A program made the position numbers and the translations under genes. From JALNZU01 sp964463695 (GTDB lineage Bacteria; Bacteroidota; Bacteroidia; Bacteroidales; F082): 64,000 nt of DNA. The notes below the pieces were generated by a model. That model did no database searches, had not been told where the DNA came from, and saw nothing but the letters and a program-made list of their open reading frames with translations. Below, in pieces: positions 35,040 through 43,472 of the stretch (its first letter is position 1; each line of letters begins with the position of its first letter). The DNA is taken from assembly GCA_964463695.1 (NCBI GenBank), contig CAYXCZ010000002.1, positions 62,001-126,000 of the forward strand, written 5' to 3'.

Positions 35040-37394
35040 ATGATTAATAAACGCATCCAAAGGTTAAGACAAGAGAGTCTTGAAGCCGTAAACCGAATTT
35101 CTCCGGAACGTGCGATTCTTTTAACTGAATTTTATGCGAAGCCAGATACGAATGACTTACCAATTGTAATTCAGCGTGCGGCTTCTTTTCAATATTTGAT
35201 GCAAAACAAAAGCATCTGCATAGGGAATGACGAACTCATTGTAGGTGAACGTGGTCCGGCACCAAAAGCAACACCAACTTATCCTGAGATTTCACTTCAT
35301 ACACTTGCCGATCTGGAAATGCTTGATACCCGAAAAAAGGTTTCATACAAAGTTGATGATGCTACGAAGGAGGTTTATAAACAAACAATTATCCCTTTTT
35401 GGAGCGGTAAAACACAACGCGACAGAGTCTTTGGAAATCTATCCGATTCATGGAAGAATGCTTATGCCGCTGGAGTTTTTACCGAATTTCAGGAACAACG
35501 TGCTCCTGGTCATACTGTTGCAGGAAAGGACGTGTTCAGTAATGGGATGCTAGATCTTCTTGAAAAGATAGATAAAACAAGGTCAACACTTTCAGCTGAA
35601 GAAAAGTCAAAAATGCATCAGCTCCAGGCCATGGGTATTACAGCTCAAGCCTTAATTGATTTTTCAAAAAGGCATGTTGAAGTATTGAAAACCATGTTGG
35701 TAGAAGCTCAGACTGATCAGCGCAGGAATGAACTCATCGATATGATTCGTGTTTGTGAGCGTGTTCCTTCACATGCTCCTGAAACTTTTCATGAAGCGTT
35801 GCAGCATTATTGGTTTATTCATGTTGGGGTTATAACAGAGCTTAATCCCTGGGATTCTTTCAATCCCGGCAGACTCGACCAGCATTTGTATCCATTTTAC
35901 AAGAAAGAACTTGAAGATGGTACTTTAACTAGAGATAAGGCTTCAGAGTTACTTCAGGCATTCTGGATTAAGTTTAACAATCATCCGGCACCTCCAAAAG
36001 TTGGGGTTACTGCCCTCGAAAGCAATACATACACTGATTTTGCATTGATCAATCTTGGGGGTTTAACCGAGACTGGTGAAGATGCGGTTAATGATTTAAC
36101 TTTCTTAATTCTTGATGTTATCCAAGAAATGCGACTGTTGCAACCGAGTTCGATGGTGCAGATTAGCAAAAGTAATCCGGATGCCTTTGTACGAAGGGCC
36201 TTGAAAATTGCTGGTACAGGTTTTGGACAGCCTTCTTTTTTCAATACCGATGCAATCATTCAACAACTTATCAGTCAAGGTAAAAGTCTTGTTGATGCAC
36301 GCAATGGTGGTGCAAGCGGATGTGTTGAGACAGGTGCTTTTGGAACTGAAGCTTATACTTTGTCGGGTTATTTCAATTTAAATAAGGTGTTGGAGTTAAC
36401 GTTGTTTAACGGATATGATTCAAGAACAGCACGACAAATTGGACCCAAAACAGGAGAAGTAGCTGATTTCAAAAGTTTTGAAGCGTTTTATGAAGCCTTT
36501 GAGCAACAGCTTCAGCACTTTGTTGATATTAAGATAGAGGGAAATAATTGGATTGAAGAATGCTTTGCGGAACACATGCCTGTTCCTTTTATGTCGTTAC
36601 TTATTAGCGATTGCATTGATAACGCAAAAGATTATAATGCTGGAGGTGCCCGTTACAATACCAGTTATGTTCAAGGTGTAGGATTGGGTAGTATAACGGA
36701 TAACCTTGCCTCAGTTAAAAAATGGGTATTTGATGATAAAGAATTGGATTTCAGATCTTTGACGGAAATTTTAGAATTGAATTTTAACGATCAACTGGAT
36801 TGGCAACAGCGCTTTATTTTTGAATCACCTAAATGGGGAAATAACGACGACACTGCTGATCAACATGCTGTACGTGTTTTCGAAAGTTTCTATAAAGCAG
36901 TTAACGGACGACCAACATTCAGGGGTGGGGTTTTTAGAATCAATCTTTTGCCTACAACTTCTCATGTGTATTTTGGAAGTGTAACAGGTGCGATGCCCGA
37001 CGGCCGTTCAGCCGGAAAGCCTTTAAGTGAAGGCATTAGTCCGGTGCAAGGTGCTGACACCAATGGACCAGTAGCAGTTTTGCAGTCAGCAGCAAAAATT
37101 GATCATCTGCGTACAGGTGGCACATTGCTGAATCAAAAATTTACACCCGATTTTTTTCGTTCAGAAACAGCTCTTGATAACCTGACTGCTTTGATTAGGA
37201 CCTATTTTAAATTGAATGGCCATCACATCCAATTCAACGTTGTGAATGCCGACACTTTGCGCAAAGCACAAAAACACCCTGAGCATTACCGCGATTTGAT
37301 TGTCAGGGTAGCCGGATATTCCGATTATTTCAACGATCTAGGAGATGATCTTCAAGAGGAAATTATCAACCGGACAGCACACGGATTAACATAA
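35040..37394 (+). CDS. hypD: Trans-4-hydroxy-L-proline dehydratase (HypD-type glycyl-radical enzyme)
   Basis: HypD dehydrates trans-4-hydroxy-L-proline to pyrroline-5-carboxylate, which P5C reductase turns into proline. The 784-residue protein has the thiyl cysteine and base in SGCVE (Cys428, Glu430) and the glycyl-radical loop RVAGYSD (Gly759). Its sequence closely tracks C. difficile HypD as I recall it. Recalled substrate residues His160, Asp339, Phe340 and Tyr450 correspond to His158, Asp333, Phe334 and Tyr444. It is not a pyruvate formate-lyase, which needs two adjacent cysteines. Its activase lies upstream; no proC is in the window. The substrate may come from collagen-like proteins or plant wall proteins. 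Confidence 0.86.
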   Translation: MINKRIQRLRQESLEAVNRISPERAILLTEFYAKPDTNDLPIVIQRAASFQYLMQNKSICIGNDELIVGERGPAPKATPTYPEISLHTLADLEMLDTRKKVSYKVDDATKEVYKQTIIPFWSGKTQRDRVFGNLSDSWKNAYAAGVFTEFQEQRAPGHTVAGKDVFSNGMLDLLEKIDKTRSTLSAEEKSKMHQLQAMGITAQALIDFSKRHVEVLKTMLVEAQTDQRRNELIDMIRVCERVPSHAPETFHEALQHYWFIHVGVITELNPWDSFNPGRLDQHLYPFYKKELEDGTLTRDKASELLQAFWIKFNNHPAPPKVGVTALESNTYTDFALINLGGLTETGEDAVNDLTFLILDVIQEMRLLQPSSMVQISKSNPDAFVRRALKIAGTGFGQPSFFNTDAIIQQLISQGKSLVDARNGGASGCVETGAFGTEAYTLSGYFNLNKVLELTLFNGYDSRTARQIGPKTGEVADFKSFEAFYEAFEQQLQHFVDIKIEGNNWIEECFAEHMPVPFMSLLISDCIDNAKDYNAGGARYNTSYVQGVGLGSITDNLASVKKWVFDDKELDFRSLTEILELNFNDQLDWQQRFIFESPKWGNNDDTADQHAVRVFESFYKAVNGRPTFRGGVFRINLLPTTSHVYFGSVTGAMPDGRSAGKPLSEGISPVQGADTNGPVAVLQSAAKIDHLRTGGTLLNQKFTPDFFRSETALDNLTALIRTYFKLNGHHIQFNVVNADTLRKAQKHPEHYRDLIVRVAGYSDYFNDLGDDLQEEIINRTAHGLT

Positions 37395-37431
37395 AAAAAA
37401 GGCCTTTGAGTGAAACTCAAAGGCCTTTTTT
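37395..37431. terminator. Bidirectional intrinsic terminator after hypD
   Basis: A-run plus GGCCTTTGAGT pairs perfectly with ACTCAAAGGCC plus a T-run around a 3-base GAA loop. It can end hypD (plus) and the convergent coiled-coil gene (minus). Confidence 0.93.
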
Positions 37432-37444
37432 ACTAATAGATTTC

Positions 37445-38368
37445 TTATTTCAGCAGTAAGTTAGCCTCACCGATTTGATTGTCGCCTTCATAAATGTCGA
37501 CATAATAAAGGCCGGGAGTTAAATCTTGTGTATCTCTTTTGTCCCAATATACGCAAGCAGAATGATCACTGTTGTTGTAGTCAACAACTTCCATGATGGT
37601 ATATTGCAGTCGTTCTCCTTTAAACATAAAAGAGTAAGCATCGTCGCGACTTTTAACAAGGATTTTCGAGTCAGGGGCAGCAATTCGAATATAAATGTTC
37701 TTATTCCCCGGCTGAATCAAACTGTTTTGAGCCAGCGTAAAACAAATCTTAATTCGCTCAACCTTTTTGGCTTTATCTGTATCTGTTTCACTTTTGCTTC
37801 CTCTTTGGCGAATCCCTTTTACATCCACGTTGAATGTGCGGAAAACTGCAGCTTGTTCCACCTTTCCGGTAAGTTCCTCTTTGCTTTTTGTTAGCTCTTT
37901 GTAACGCTTTCGTTCTGAAACAACTTCTTCGCGAATACGTTCGTTTTCTTCTGTAAGATCCCTGTTAACAGTATAAAGAGAATCCATTTGACGCACATAG
38001 GTTTGTGAAATCACCTGAAGGCGTTCCAGTTTCTTTTTTACTTTATAATACTCCCATTGATCATTAAGAAGTGTTTTTATCTCGTTCGCATTAGCAATGA
38101 TTATACTATCTTTAATCATCATTGAATCAGCAAGTTGACCGTAAGCAGCTTTTGTACGATTATGTTCTTCAATCAAACTATCGACTTCGCGTTGAAGAAA
38201 CTGACGTTGATTATCTTTTTCTTCCTGGAGCACCCTAAGGCTAGATTTGGCCGATATAAGCCATATTGACAGGGCTATAATGATCATCGCGAAAATTGCA
38301 AGGATGATGTACAACCAGCGCGAGGAGTTGGGTGACGGGATAGGTTTAACTGAATGTGAATTGTCCAT
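37445..38368 (-). CDS. Membrane-anchored coiled-coil protein of unknown function
   Basis: The 307-residue protein has a short cytoplasmic N-terminus, one membrane helix (about 20-43, YIILAIFAMIIIALSIWLI) and a long coiled coil (about 45-175, rich in Glu, Lys, Arg, Gln). A C-terminal beta-sandwich-like domain follows (about 205-307, with IRIAAPDSKIL and GLYYVDIYEGDNQIG). Proteins of this layout are common but uncharacterised in Bacteroidota. The -7 box TACCTTTG lies 26 bases upstream of the ATG. It follows the exopolysaccharide genes by about 100 bases but seems to have its own promoter. Confidence 0.72.
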   Translation of the reverse strand: MDNSHSVKPIPSPNSSRWLYIILAIFAMIIIALSIWLISAKSSLRVLQEEKDNQRQFLQREVDSLIEEHNRTKAAYGQLADSMMIKDSIIIANANEIKTLLNDQWEYYKVKKKLERLQVISQTYVRQMDSLYTVNRDLTEENERIREEVVSERKRYKELTKSKEELTGKVEQAAVFRTFNVDVKGIRQRGSKSETDTDKAKKVERIKICFTLAQNSLIQPGNKNIYIRIAAPDSKILVKSRDDAYSFMFKGERLQYTIMEVVDYNNSDHSACVYWDKRDTQDLTPGLYYVDIYEGDNQIGEANLLLK

Positions 38369-38394
38369 GATTTACAAGCTTTTTCTTCAGGCTA

Positions 38395-38402
38395 CAAAGG
38401 TA
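38395..38402 (-). promoter_or_regulatory. Bacteroidota -7 box (TACCTTTG) for the coiled-coil gene
   Basis: TACCTTTG on the minus strand, 26 bases upstream of the ATG at 38368, is an exact consensus match. Confidence 0.5.
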
Positions 38403-38470
38403 ATTCAAAAATAAGAGATAGCAAAACAATCCTAACCTATACAATTTAGTCAGGGATAGATTACACTCTT

Positions 38471-39451
38471 TCAAAGGTTGTGGTAATACCACTTACATGC
38501 TTCTTCCAGTCCTGCCCTCAGGTTGTATAGAGGATTATATCCCAACAATTTTTTTGCTTTGTCGACAGAAGCCAATGAATGAGGAATATCACCTTTTCTA
38601 AAATCTCCATGAAAAATTTCGACATCAGCAATAGCTGGATCGTAACTGGAAAGAATCTCGCGAAGCCATCCGGCTAGCTGGTTGAGGGTTGTACGATCAC
38701 CAAAGGCAACATTATATACCTGATTAAGTGCAGCGGGATCATCGGTTGAGGCTGCCAGCAGGTTTGCCTGCACAACATTGTCGATATAGGTAAAATCACG
38801 GCTATAATTGCCATCGCCATTTATTATTGGATTTTCGTGTTTTATAAACTGTTTTACCCATTTAGGAATTACGGCAGCATACGCGCCTTCAGGATCTTGT
38901 TTTTTTCCAAAAACATTGAAATACCTCAGCCCAATAGATTGAAATCCATAAGTTCTGGCAAAAACATCTGCATATAATTCGTTTACATATTTGGTGATGG
39001 CATATGGTGACAAAGGTTTTCCAATGATTTCTTCAACCTTTGGTAAATTTTCGGAGTCACCATAAGTGCTTGAACTTGCAGCATATACAAAGCGACTGAC
39101 ACCGGCGTCGCGTGCCGATATGATCATATTCAGAAAGCCAGATACATTAACATCATTAGTCGTTGCCGGATCATGAATAGAACGTGGAACAGAACCCAAA
39201 GCAGCCTGGTGGAAAACAATATCCTGATTTTCACATGCCAGCAGACAGGTTTTGAGCTCGCGAATATCAGCTTCAATCAAATGAAAATTGGAATCTTGCA
39301 TGAATGGAGCGATATTATGCCGATGTCCCGTGGCAAAATTATCCAGGCAGCTAACATTAGCACCTAACGATAAAAGTTTTTCAACCAGATTGGAACCTAT
39401 GAAACCAGCACCACCTGTTACAAGTACCCTTTTGTTCTTAAAATCCATCAT
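38471..39451 (-). CDS. UDP-N-acetylglucosamine 4-epimerase (WbpP-like extended SDR)
   Basis: The enzyme interconverts UDP-GlcNAc and UDP-GalNAc, or their uronic acids, for surface polysaccharide. The 326-residue protein has the NAD motif VTGGAGFIGSNLVE, LDNFATG, HQAALGSVPRSI, the catalytic YAASSSTYGDS with YAITKYVNE (Y-x3-K), RYFNVFGKKQDP and GDGNYSRDFTYIDN. These strings follow the WbpP group closely rather than GalE or dehydratases. It starts 20 bases after upxY and is the last gene of the exopolysaccharide operon. Confidence 0.85.
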   Translation of the reverse strand: MMDFKNKRVLVTGGAGFIGSNLVEKLLSLGANVSCLDNFATGHRHNIAPFMQDSNFHLIEADIRELKTCLLACENQDIVFHQAALGSVPRSIHDPATTNDVNVSGFLNMIISARDAGVSRFVYAASSSTYGDSENLPKVEEIIGKPLSPYAITKYVNELYADVFARTYGFQSIGLRYFNVFGKKQDPEGAYAAVIPKWVKQFIKHENPIINGDGNYSRDFTYIDNVVQANLLAASTDDPAALNQVYNVAFGDRTTLNQLAGWLREILSSYDPAIADVEIFHGDFRKGDIPHSLASVDKAKKLLGYNPLYNLRAGLEEACKWYYHNL

Positions 39452-39471
39452 GGCAATTAATTTACTGATGA

Positions 39472-39999
39472 CTATTTTTGTTCAGATTCTTTCACCAATT
39501 CAACACGTGATCTTGGAATATTCAGTCGAATAACCTGACCAATTGCATCAATCATAATGACGAGGCGAAATTTATTTTTGTAACTAACCAGTTTACCAAT
39601 AAGACCTTCCATAGGCCCACTTTTTACACGCACAAGCTGTCCTGCTGTTAATGCTTCATCGCTTTCTTCATCTGGTTCAGGATCTTCAAGGTAGATGCGA
39701 ATGGCTTCGATTTGTTTGTCAGGAATAGGAACAGCTTTGTTTTCGAATTTAATATATTTCAGAGCACCGAAAACATTCAAGGCATTATAAAGGTTTTTTT
39801 CATCCACCCTGACAAAAATATAAGATCGGAATAATGGTTCTTCAACGATTTTTTTTCGGTCACTCCATTGTCGCAAACGCTTGATTAAAGGCAGATAAGC
39901 TTCAAAGCCTTCTTTTAGCAAGGAGTTGTGAACTTTTTTTTCAGCTCTTGCCCGGGTATAAATAGCATACCAATGTTTTTCGCCAGTCACCAATTTCAT
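39472..39999 (-). CDS. UpxY-family NusG-like transcription antiterminator
   Basis: The 175-residue protein has an N-terminal NGN domain (about 8-105, HWYAIYTRARAEKKV and EEPLFRSYIFVRV) and a KOW-type segment (about 120-160, GQLVRVKSGPMEGLIGKLV). UpxY and other specialised NusG paralogues bind RNA polymerase and let it read through long polysaccharide operons. It lies third, after wza and wzc, whereas Bacteroides UpxY genes usually come first. Spacing is 22 bases from wzc and 20 to the epimerase gene. Confidence 0.87.
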   Translation of the reverse strand: MKLVTGEKHWYAIYTRARAEKKVHNSLLKEGFEAYLPLIKRLRQWSDRKKIVEEPLFRSYIFVRVDEKNLYNALNVFGALKYIKFENKAVPIPDKQIEAIRIYLEDPEPDEESDEALTAGQLVRVKSGPMEGLIGKLVSYKNKFRLVIMIDAIGQVIRLNIPRSRVELVKESEQK

Positions 40000-40021
40000 T
40001 TTGAAAACACCAAAAGAGCAA

Positions 40022-42481
40022 TTAGATCTTATTCAGCAAGCGTTTCATAAAGCCAGGTTTGTTTTCTTTAGCTTCGTCGGTATAATAGCCATAGCCATAG
40101 CCATAACCGTACCCATAGCCATAACCGTATCCATATCCATAACCGTATCCATAACCATATCCATATCCTCCACCTGCTTTAATATCGTTCACAAGTATGT
40201 TCATAGGAGTGCCGCGGTCTTCGATATCTTTTATGATACTTTCAAAAATCTTTTTATGTGTATAGCCTTGTCTCACAACGAATAAGTTAACATCAGATTG
40301 TTTTAGAAGCAAGTAAGCATCTGTTACCAGGCCAATTGGTGGAGTGTCGATGATGATGTAATCATACCTCTCACGCAATTCCTTAAACAAAGTTGAACAT
40401 TTTTCTGAAGCTATAAGTTCAGCCGGATTTGGAGGAACAGGGCCAGCCATGATAATATCGAAGTTACTCACCTTACCTGATGGCTGTATAATTTCGTTGA
40501 GTGTATGTTTATTGATAAGATATGTACTTAAACCAACAGAATTTGATAAACCAAAATCCTGATAGATTTTTGGTTTTCGAAGGTCAAATCCTAAAAGCAC
40601 TGTTTTTTTACCATACATGGCATAAATACTAGCCAAATTGATAGAAATGAAGGTCTTACCGGCGCTGACCATATCAGCAGTTACCAAAATCACACTTTTA
40701 TCCTTGCCTTGAGTAAGGTAATCGATATTCGTACGAACAGACCTGAAAGATTCTGATATAGATGATTTAGGCGACTCAACAACAACAAGCTGAGTTTCTT
40801 TATTGCTATGTAAAACTTGACCAACGATCGGCAGTTTAGTGATCTTTTCTATGTCTTTACGTTCATTGATTTTGTCATTTAAATAGTCACGGCCAAGTAT
40901 ATATGCGACAGGAATAAGTAATCCCAATAGCAAAGCAATGGTATAGTTAAGACTTTTCTTTGGGAAAACCATTGCGCTTAGACCTGCATCAGCCCTGTCA
41001 ATAATTTCATTATCAGGGCTATTACTTGCTTTTGTAATTTGTGCATCCGCTCTTTTTTGCATCAGGAACGTATAGATAGCATCATTAAGTTCAAACTTAC
41101 GTTGATATCCAAGGAGCAAACGTTGGGTTAGTGGGAGCGTACTTACTTGTTGATCGAGTGATTGCATACGTCTATTTACATCGCCGATGGCCACATCAGA
41201 ATTTTTAATGATGTTGTTGATGTTTTCCAACAAAGTGCGTTTAGTATTTGAAATTTGCGCATCAATGCTCACAACCATAGGATGCTTTTCGGTAGAAGTG
41301 AGAAGTTGTTCAGCTTTTTGTGATGAAAGGTTTACCAACTCCTGAACAAGACGATTTAGCAAAGGGTCTTCGATGCCCATTGCACTGGGTGCTACCAGGC
41401 GGTCGAGTTGATCAATATTGTCCTGAATATATTTTTGCATGCTTCGGTAATACTTGTTTTTTACAAGCATCTCAGCCTTTTGTTTTTCGAGTTCTTTTAG
41501 ATAATCAAAAACATTCTGTGATTGAAAATCAAGATTCATGAATTCATTCTTTGTTTGAAAATCCTGGAGTGCAATCTCTGCAAATTGAAGCGAATCCTGA
41601 ATATCAACCAATTGTTTATCAATAAACTGGATGGTGCTTTCAGCAATTTGATTTTTATTTTCAAGCCCGCGTATTACATATGTTTCTGTGAGTCTGTTAA
41701 GAAATTCAGCTGACTTTTCTTTAATATTTCCACGTAAGGAAATTTCAAGTATGCTTGCTTCACGGTTAATCGGTTCAATTTTGAAACCTCTCATTACTCT
41801 TAATAAGGATTGGTAATCGTTGAGTACGAAGCTCATGTTGCCTTTTTGGACTTCAGTCAAATCCAGATTATCATTTAACAAGATGCGGAAACGGTTGAAA
41901 CCGTTGTCAATCCATTCTCCAAAACTGAAACTACCGCTCCATTTGACTTTTTCATTCTTGTCACCTGTAGGTTTAGCAGCCCTGAAGTTATACAATGAAA
42001 CATTTTCACCTTCAGCTTCCAACATAAAGCTGTTTTTGTCAATGAGTTTGATGGCATAAGGAAGACTTACAGATTGAGGTTTATCGAAATCAACTTCCAG
42101 GATAAATGGGGAAGTGTTGTACATTTCTTTGGAGATGAATCCGTCCTCGTTAAAATAAGAGACTTCAAAATTCATGTCTCTTATAGTTCTGTAGCTTAAT
42201 GAGTAGGACATCAAAATGCCAATTTCATTTTGCAGGTTTTGCTGTCCTCCGAAGTTTAATCCAAGCAAAGCTGTTGCATCCATTTTGCCGCCTTTCTGAT
42301 CTTTAACCAGAACAGAGGTTTTTACTTCATATACAGGTTTTGTATATTTATTAAAAAGAAAGGCAACGAGCAAAGCGATGAAAACAGATATAGCAAAAAG
42401 ATACCAAAATCTGGTAAATTTAAAAAACAGGGCTTTAAGATCAATTGTTTCTTCCTGTTGGTAGGGTTGAAAGTTTTCCAC
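40022..42481 (-). CDS. Wzc-type polysaccharide tyrosine autokinase with a Gly-Tyr tail
   Basis: This inner-membrane co-polymerase and BY-kinase controls chain length and export of a surface polysaccharide. The 819-residue protein has a Wzz domain with membrane helices near 26-46 and 515-530. A long coiled periplasmic part precedes a C-terminal kinase domain with Walker B YDYIIIDTPPIG. The Walker A (TADMVSAGKTF, near 610) keeps AGKT but departs from the usual PGEGKT. The tail (about 772-800) is 14 consecutive Gly-Tyr dipeptides plus one Tyr, replacing the usual loose Tyr cluster that is autophosphorylated. wza lies 8 bases upstream. Confidence 0.92.
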   Translation of the reverse strand: MENFQPYQQEETIDLKALFFKFTRFWYLFAISVFIALLVAFLFNKYTKPVYEVKTSVLVKDQKGGKMDATALLGLNFGGQQNLQNEIGILMSYSLSYRTIRDMNFEVSYFNEDGFISKEMYNTSPFILEVDFDKPQSVSLPYAIKLIDKNSFMLEAEGENVSLYNFRAAKPTGDKNEKVKWSGSFSFGEWIDNGFNRFRILLNDNLDLTEVQKGNMSFVLNDYQSLLRVMRGFKIEPINREASILEISLRGNIKEKSAEFLNRLTETYVIRGLENKNQIAESTIQFIDKQLVDIQDSLQFAEIALQDFQTKNEFMNLDFQSQNVFDYLKELEKQKAEMLVKNKYYRSMQKYIQDNIDQLDRLVAPSAMGIEDPLLNRLVQELVNLSSQKAEQLLTSTEKHPMVVSIDAQISNTKRTLLENINNIIKNSDVAIGDVNRRMQSLDQQVSTLPLTQRLLLGYQRKFELNDAIYTFLMQKRADAQITKASNSPDNEIIDRADAGLSAMVFPKKSLNYTIALLLGLLIPVAYILGRDYLNDKINERKDIEKITKLPIVGQVLHSNKETQLVVVESPKSSISESFRSVRTNIDYLTQGKDKSVILVTADMVSAGKTFISINLASIYAMYGKKTVLLGFDLRKPKIYQDFGLSNSVGLSTYLINKHTLNEIIQPSGKVSNFDIIMAGPVPPNPAELIASEKCSTLFKELRERYDYIIIDTPPIGLVTDAYLLLKQSDVNLFVVRQGYTHKKIFESIIKDIEDRGTPMNILVNDIKAGGGYGYGYGYGYGYGYGYGYGYGYGYGYGYYTDEAKENKPGFMKRLLNKI
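40082..40168 (-). repeat. In-frame hexamer repeat encoding (Gly-Tyr)14-Tyr
   Basis: Twenty-nine codons alternate GGN and TAT/TAC. TAC occurs at every third repeat (4, 7 and 10). This reveals three copies of an 18-bp unit, GGR-TAC-GGT-TAT-GGM-TAT, at 40097-40150. All four glycine codons occur, so the array is not a fresh hexamer expansion. Confidence 0.95.
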
Positions 42482-42489
42482 TAGGGTTC

Positions 42490-43278
42490 TTATTTAAAGA
42501 AGTTAATTAAAAGCAGAGCTGTTGAGATGGTTGAGAAAATAAGGGCATATGGGAAGGTAGCAAAACCATACTGTTTGATTTTCAGAGGCCGGACGTAAAT
42601 CATGTCGTTAGGCTTCAGATAATAAAAGTCGGAACTGAGGATATTGGCTTGCTCGAGGTTAACCGGAATAATTTCAGAACCGGTTTTAGTTTGCCTGATG
42701 ATCTGAACTTCAAGGCGGTCAGCAAATTCAGTTAAGTCGCCGGCCATAGCCATTGCTTCAAAGATGTTGATTTCAGATTGGTATACCTTATATTGTCCGG
42801 GTCGGCGCACCTCACCCAGAATAGTAAGATTAAAATTTACCAATTTGACAATAAGAACGGTCTCTTTCAGATACTGGTCGAGCACGGTCTGAATGCGTTC
42901 CTTTATTTGTTCTACATTAAGATTTTGAACAATGATTTTTCCAGCTAATGGAAATTCAATAAAACCTTCATCACTTACTGTGTAACTGTTGAGGTAAATT
43001 CCCTGATCGTTAGCGTTTTGTGCTCCTGAAGTGCTTTCCAGCGGGTTGAAGAGCATAGCGGTTTTCTCGTCAAGGCTCACAACCTTAATATATAAGTTGT
43101 CGCCGGGCTGAATGAGGTAGGTAAGTTTTCGTTCATTAATAAACTGCCGGGCCGTATCTGAGTTACTTGCTCCTTGTAAGTACATCATCTTTTTTTGAGG
43201 CACACAAGAAAACAACAATATGCTCGCAATCACTAAAAATGCCGAAAACCGAAAAAATCGTAATATGTGTAATTTCAT
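42490..43278 (-). CDS. Wza-type polysaccharide export outer-membrane lipoprotein
   Basis: Wza-family proteins form the outer-membrane channel for capsule or exopolysaccharide. The 262-residue product starts MKLHILRFFRFS and has a lipobox LFSC (Cys25). A Poly_export domain follows (YLIQPGDNLYIKV), then SLBB-like repeats (LTILGEVRRPGQYKV) and a C-terminal hydrophobic helix (YALIFSTISTALLLI). An ATG-less-likely longer frame starts at 43332, but a -7 box at 43330-43337 lies inside it, so 43278 is preferred. It heads the operon wza-wzc-upxY-epimerase. Confidence 0.9.
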   Translation of the reverse strand: MKLHILRFFRFSAFLVIASILLFSCVPQKKMMYLQGASNSDTARQFINERKLTYLIQPGDNLYIKVVSLDEKTAMLFNPLESTSGAQNANDQGIYLNSYTVSDEGFIEFPLAGKIIVQNLNVEQIKERIQTVLDQYLKETVLIVKLVNFNLTILGEVRRPGQYKVYQSEINIFEAMAMAGDLTEFADRLEVQIIRQTKTGSEIIPVNLEQANILSSDFYYLKPNDMIYVRPLKIKQYGFATFPYALIFSTISTALLLINFFK

Positions 43279-43329
43279 ATGTTGGTGGTGTGTTTTAATA
43301 AGAAGACATTTCTTGTTAAAAATTACGTA

Positions 43330-43337
43330 CAAATTTA
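43330..43337 (-). promoter_or_regulatory. Bacteroidota -7 box (TAAATTTG) for the exopolysaccharide operon
   Basis: TAAATTTG on the minus strand lies 51 bases upstream of the wza ATG at 43278 and matches TAnnTTTG. Confidence 0.42.
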
Positions 43338-43449
43338 TGTTTTTTTCAAATACATATACATAGTTGTTTTTGTTTAAGTTAGTTATATTGTCCTAAAATG
43401 TTAAAAAACAATTATTTAGGTCAACTGCTGCATTGTTTACAAAAAGTGA

Positions 43450-43457
43450 TATTTTTG
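43450..43457 (+). promoter_or_regulatory. Bacteroidota -7 box (TATTTTTG) for gldH
   Basis: TATTTTTG lies 15 bases upstream of the gldH ATG. An imperfect palindrome (CCTAAA at 43392-43397, TTTAGG at 43415-43420) sits further upstream. Confidence 0.5.
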
Positions 43458-43472
43458 CAAAAAAAAGATTAA

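Noticed and set aside
35040..37394. Pyruvate formate-lyase
   Set aside because: The active site has a single Cys followed by V-E (SGCVE), as in dehydratases; pyruvate formate-lyase needs two adjacent cysteines.
40082..40168. Possible CRISPR or non-coding tandem array
   Set aside because: Units are only 6 or 18 bases with no spacers, and the array is in frame within the kinase gene.
40001..40285. Plus-strand reading frame of 94 codons with an Ile/Ala/Thr/Ser repeat
   Set aside because: It is the antisense shadow of the Gly-Tyr hexamer repeat in the Wzc-type kinase; the low-complexity pattern comes from that repeat.
43392..43420. Inverted repeat CCTAAA/TTTAGG upstream of gldH as an invertible promoter
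   Set aside because: The arms are only 6 bp, the region is AT-rich, and no recombinase gene is nearby.
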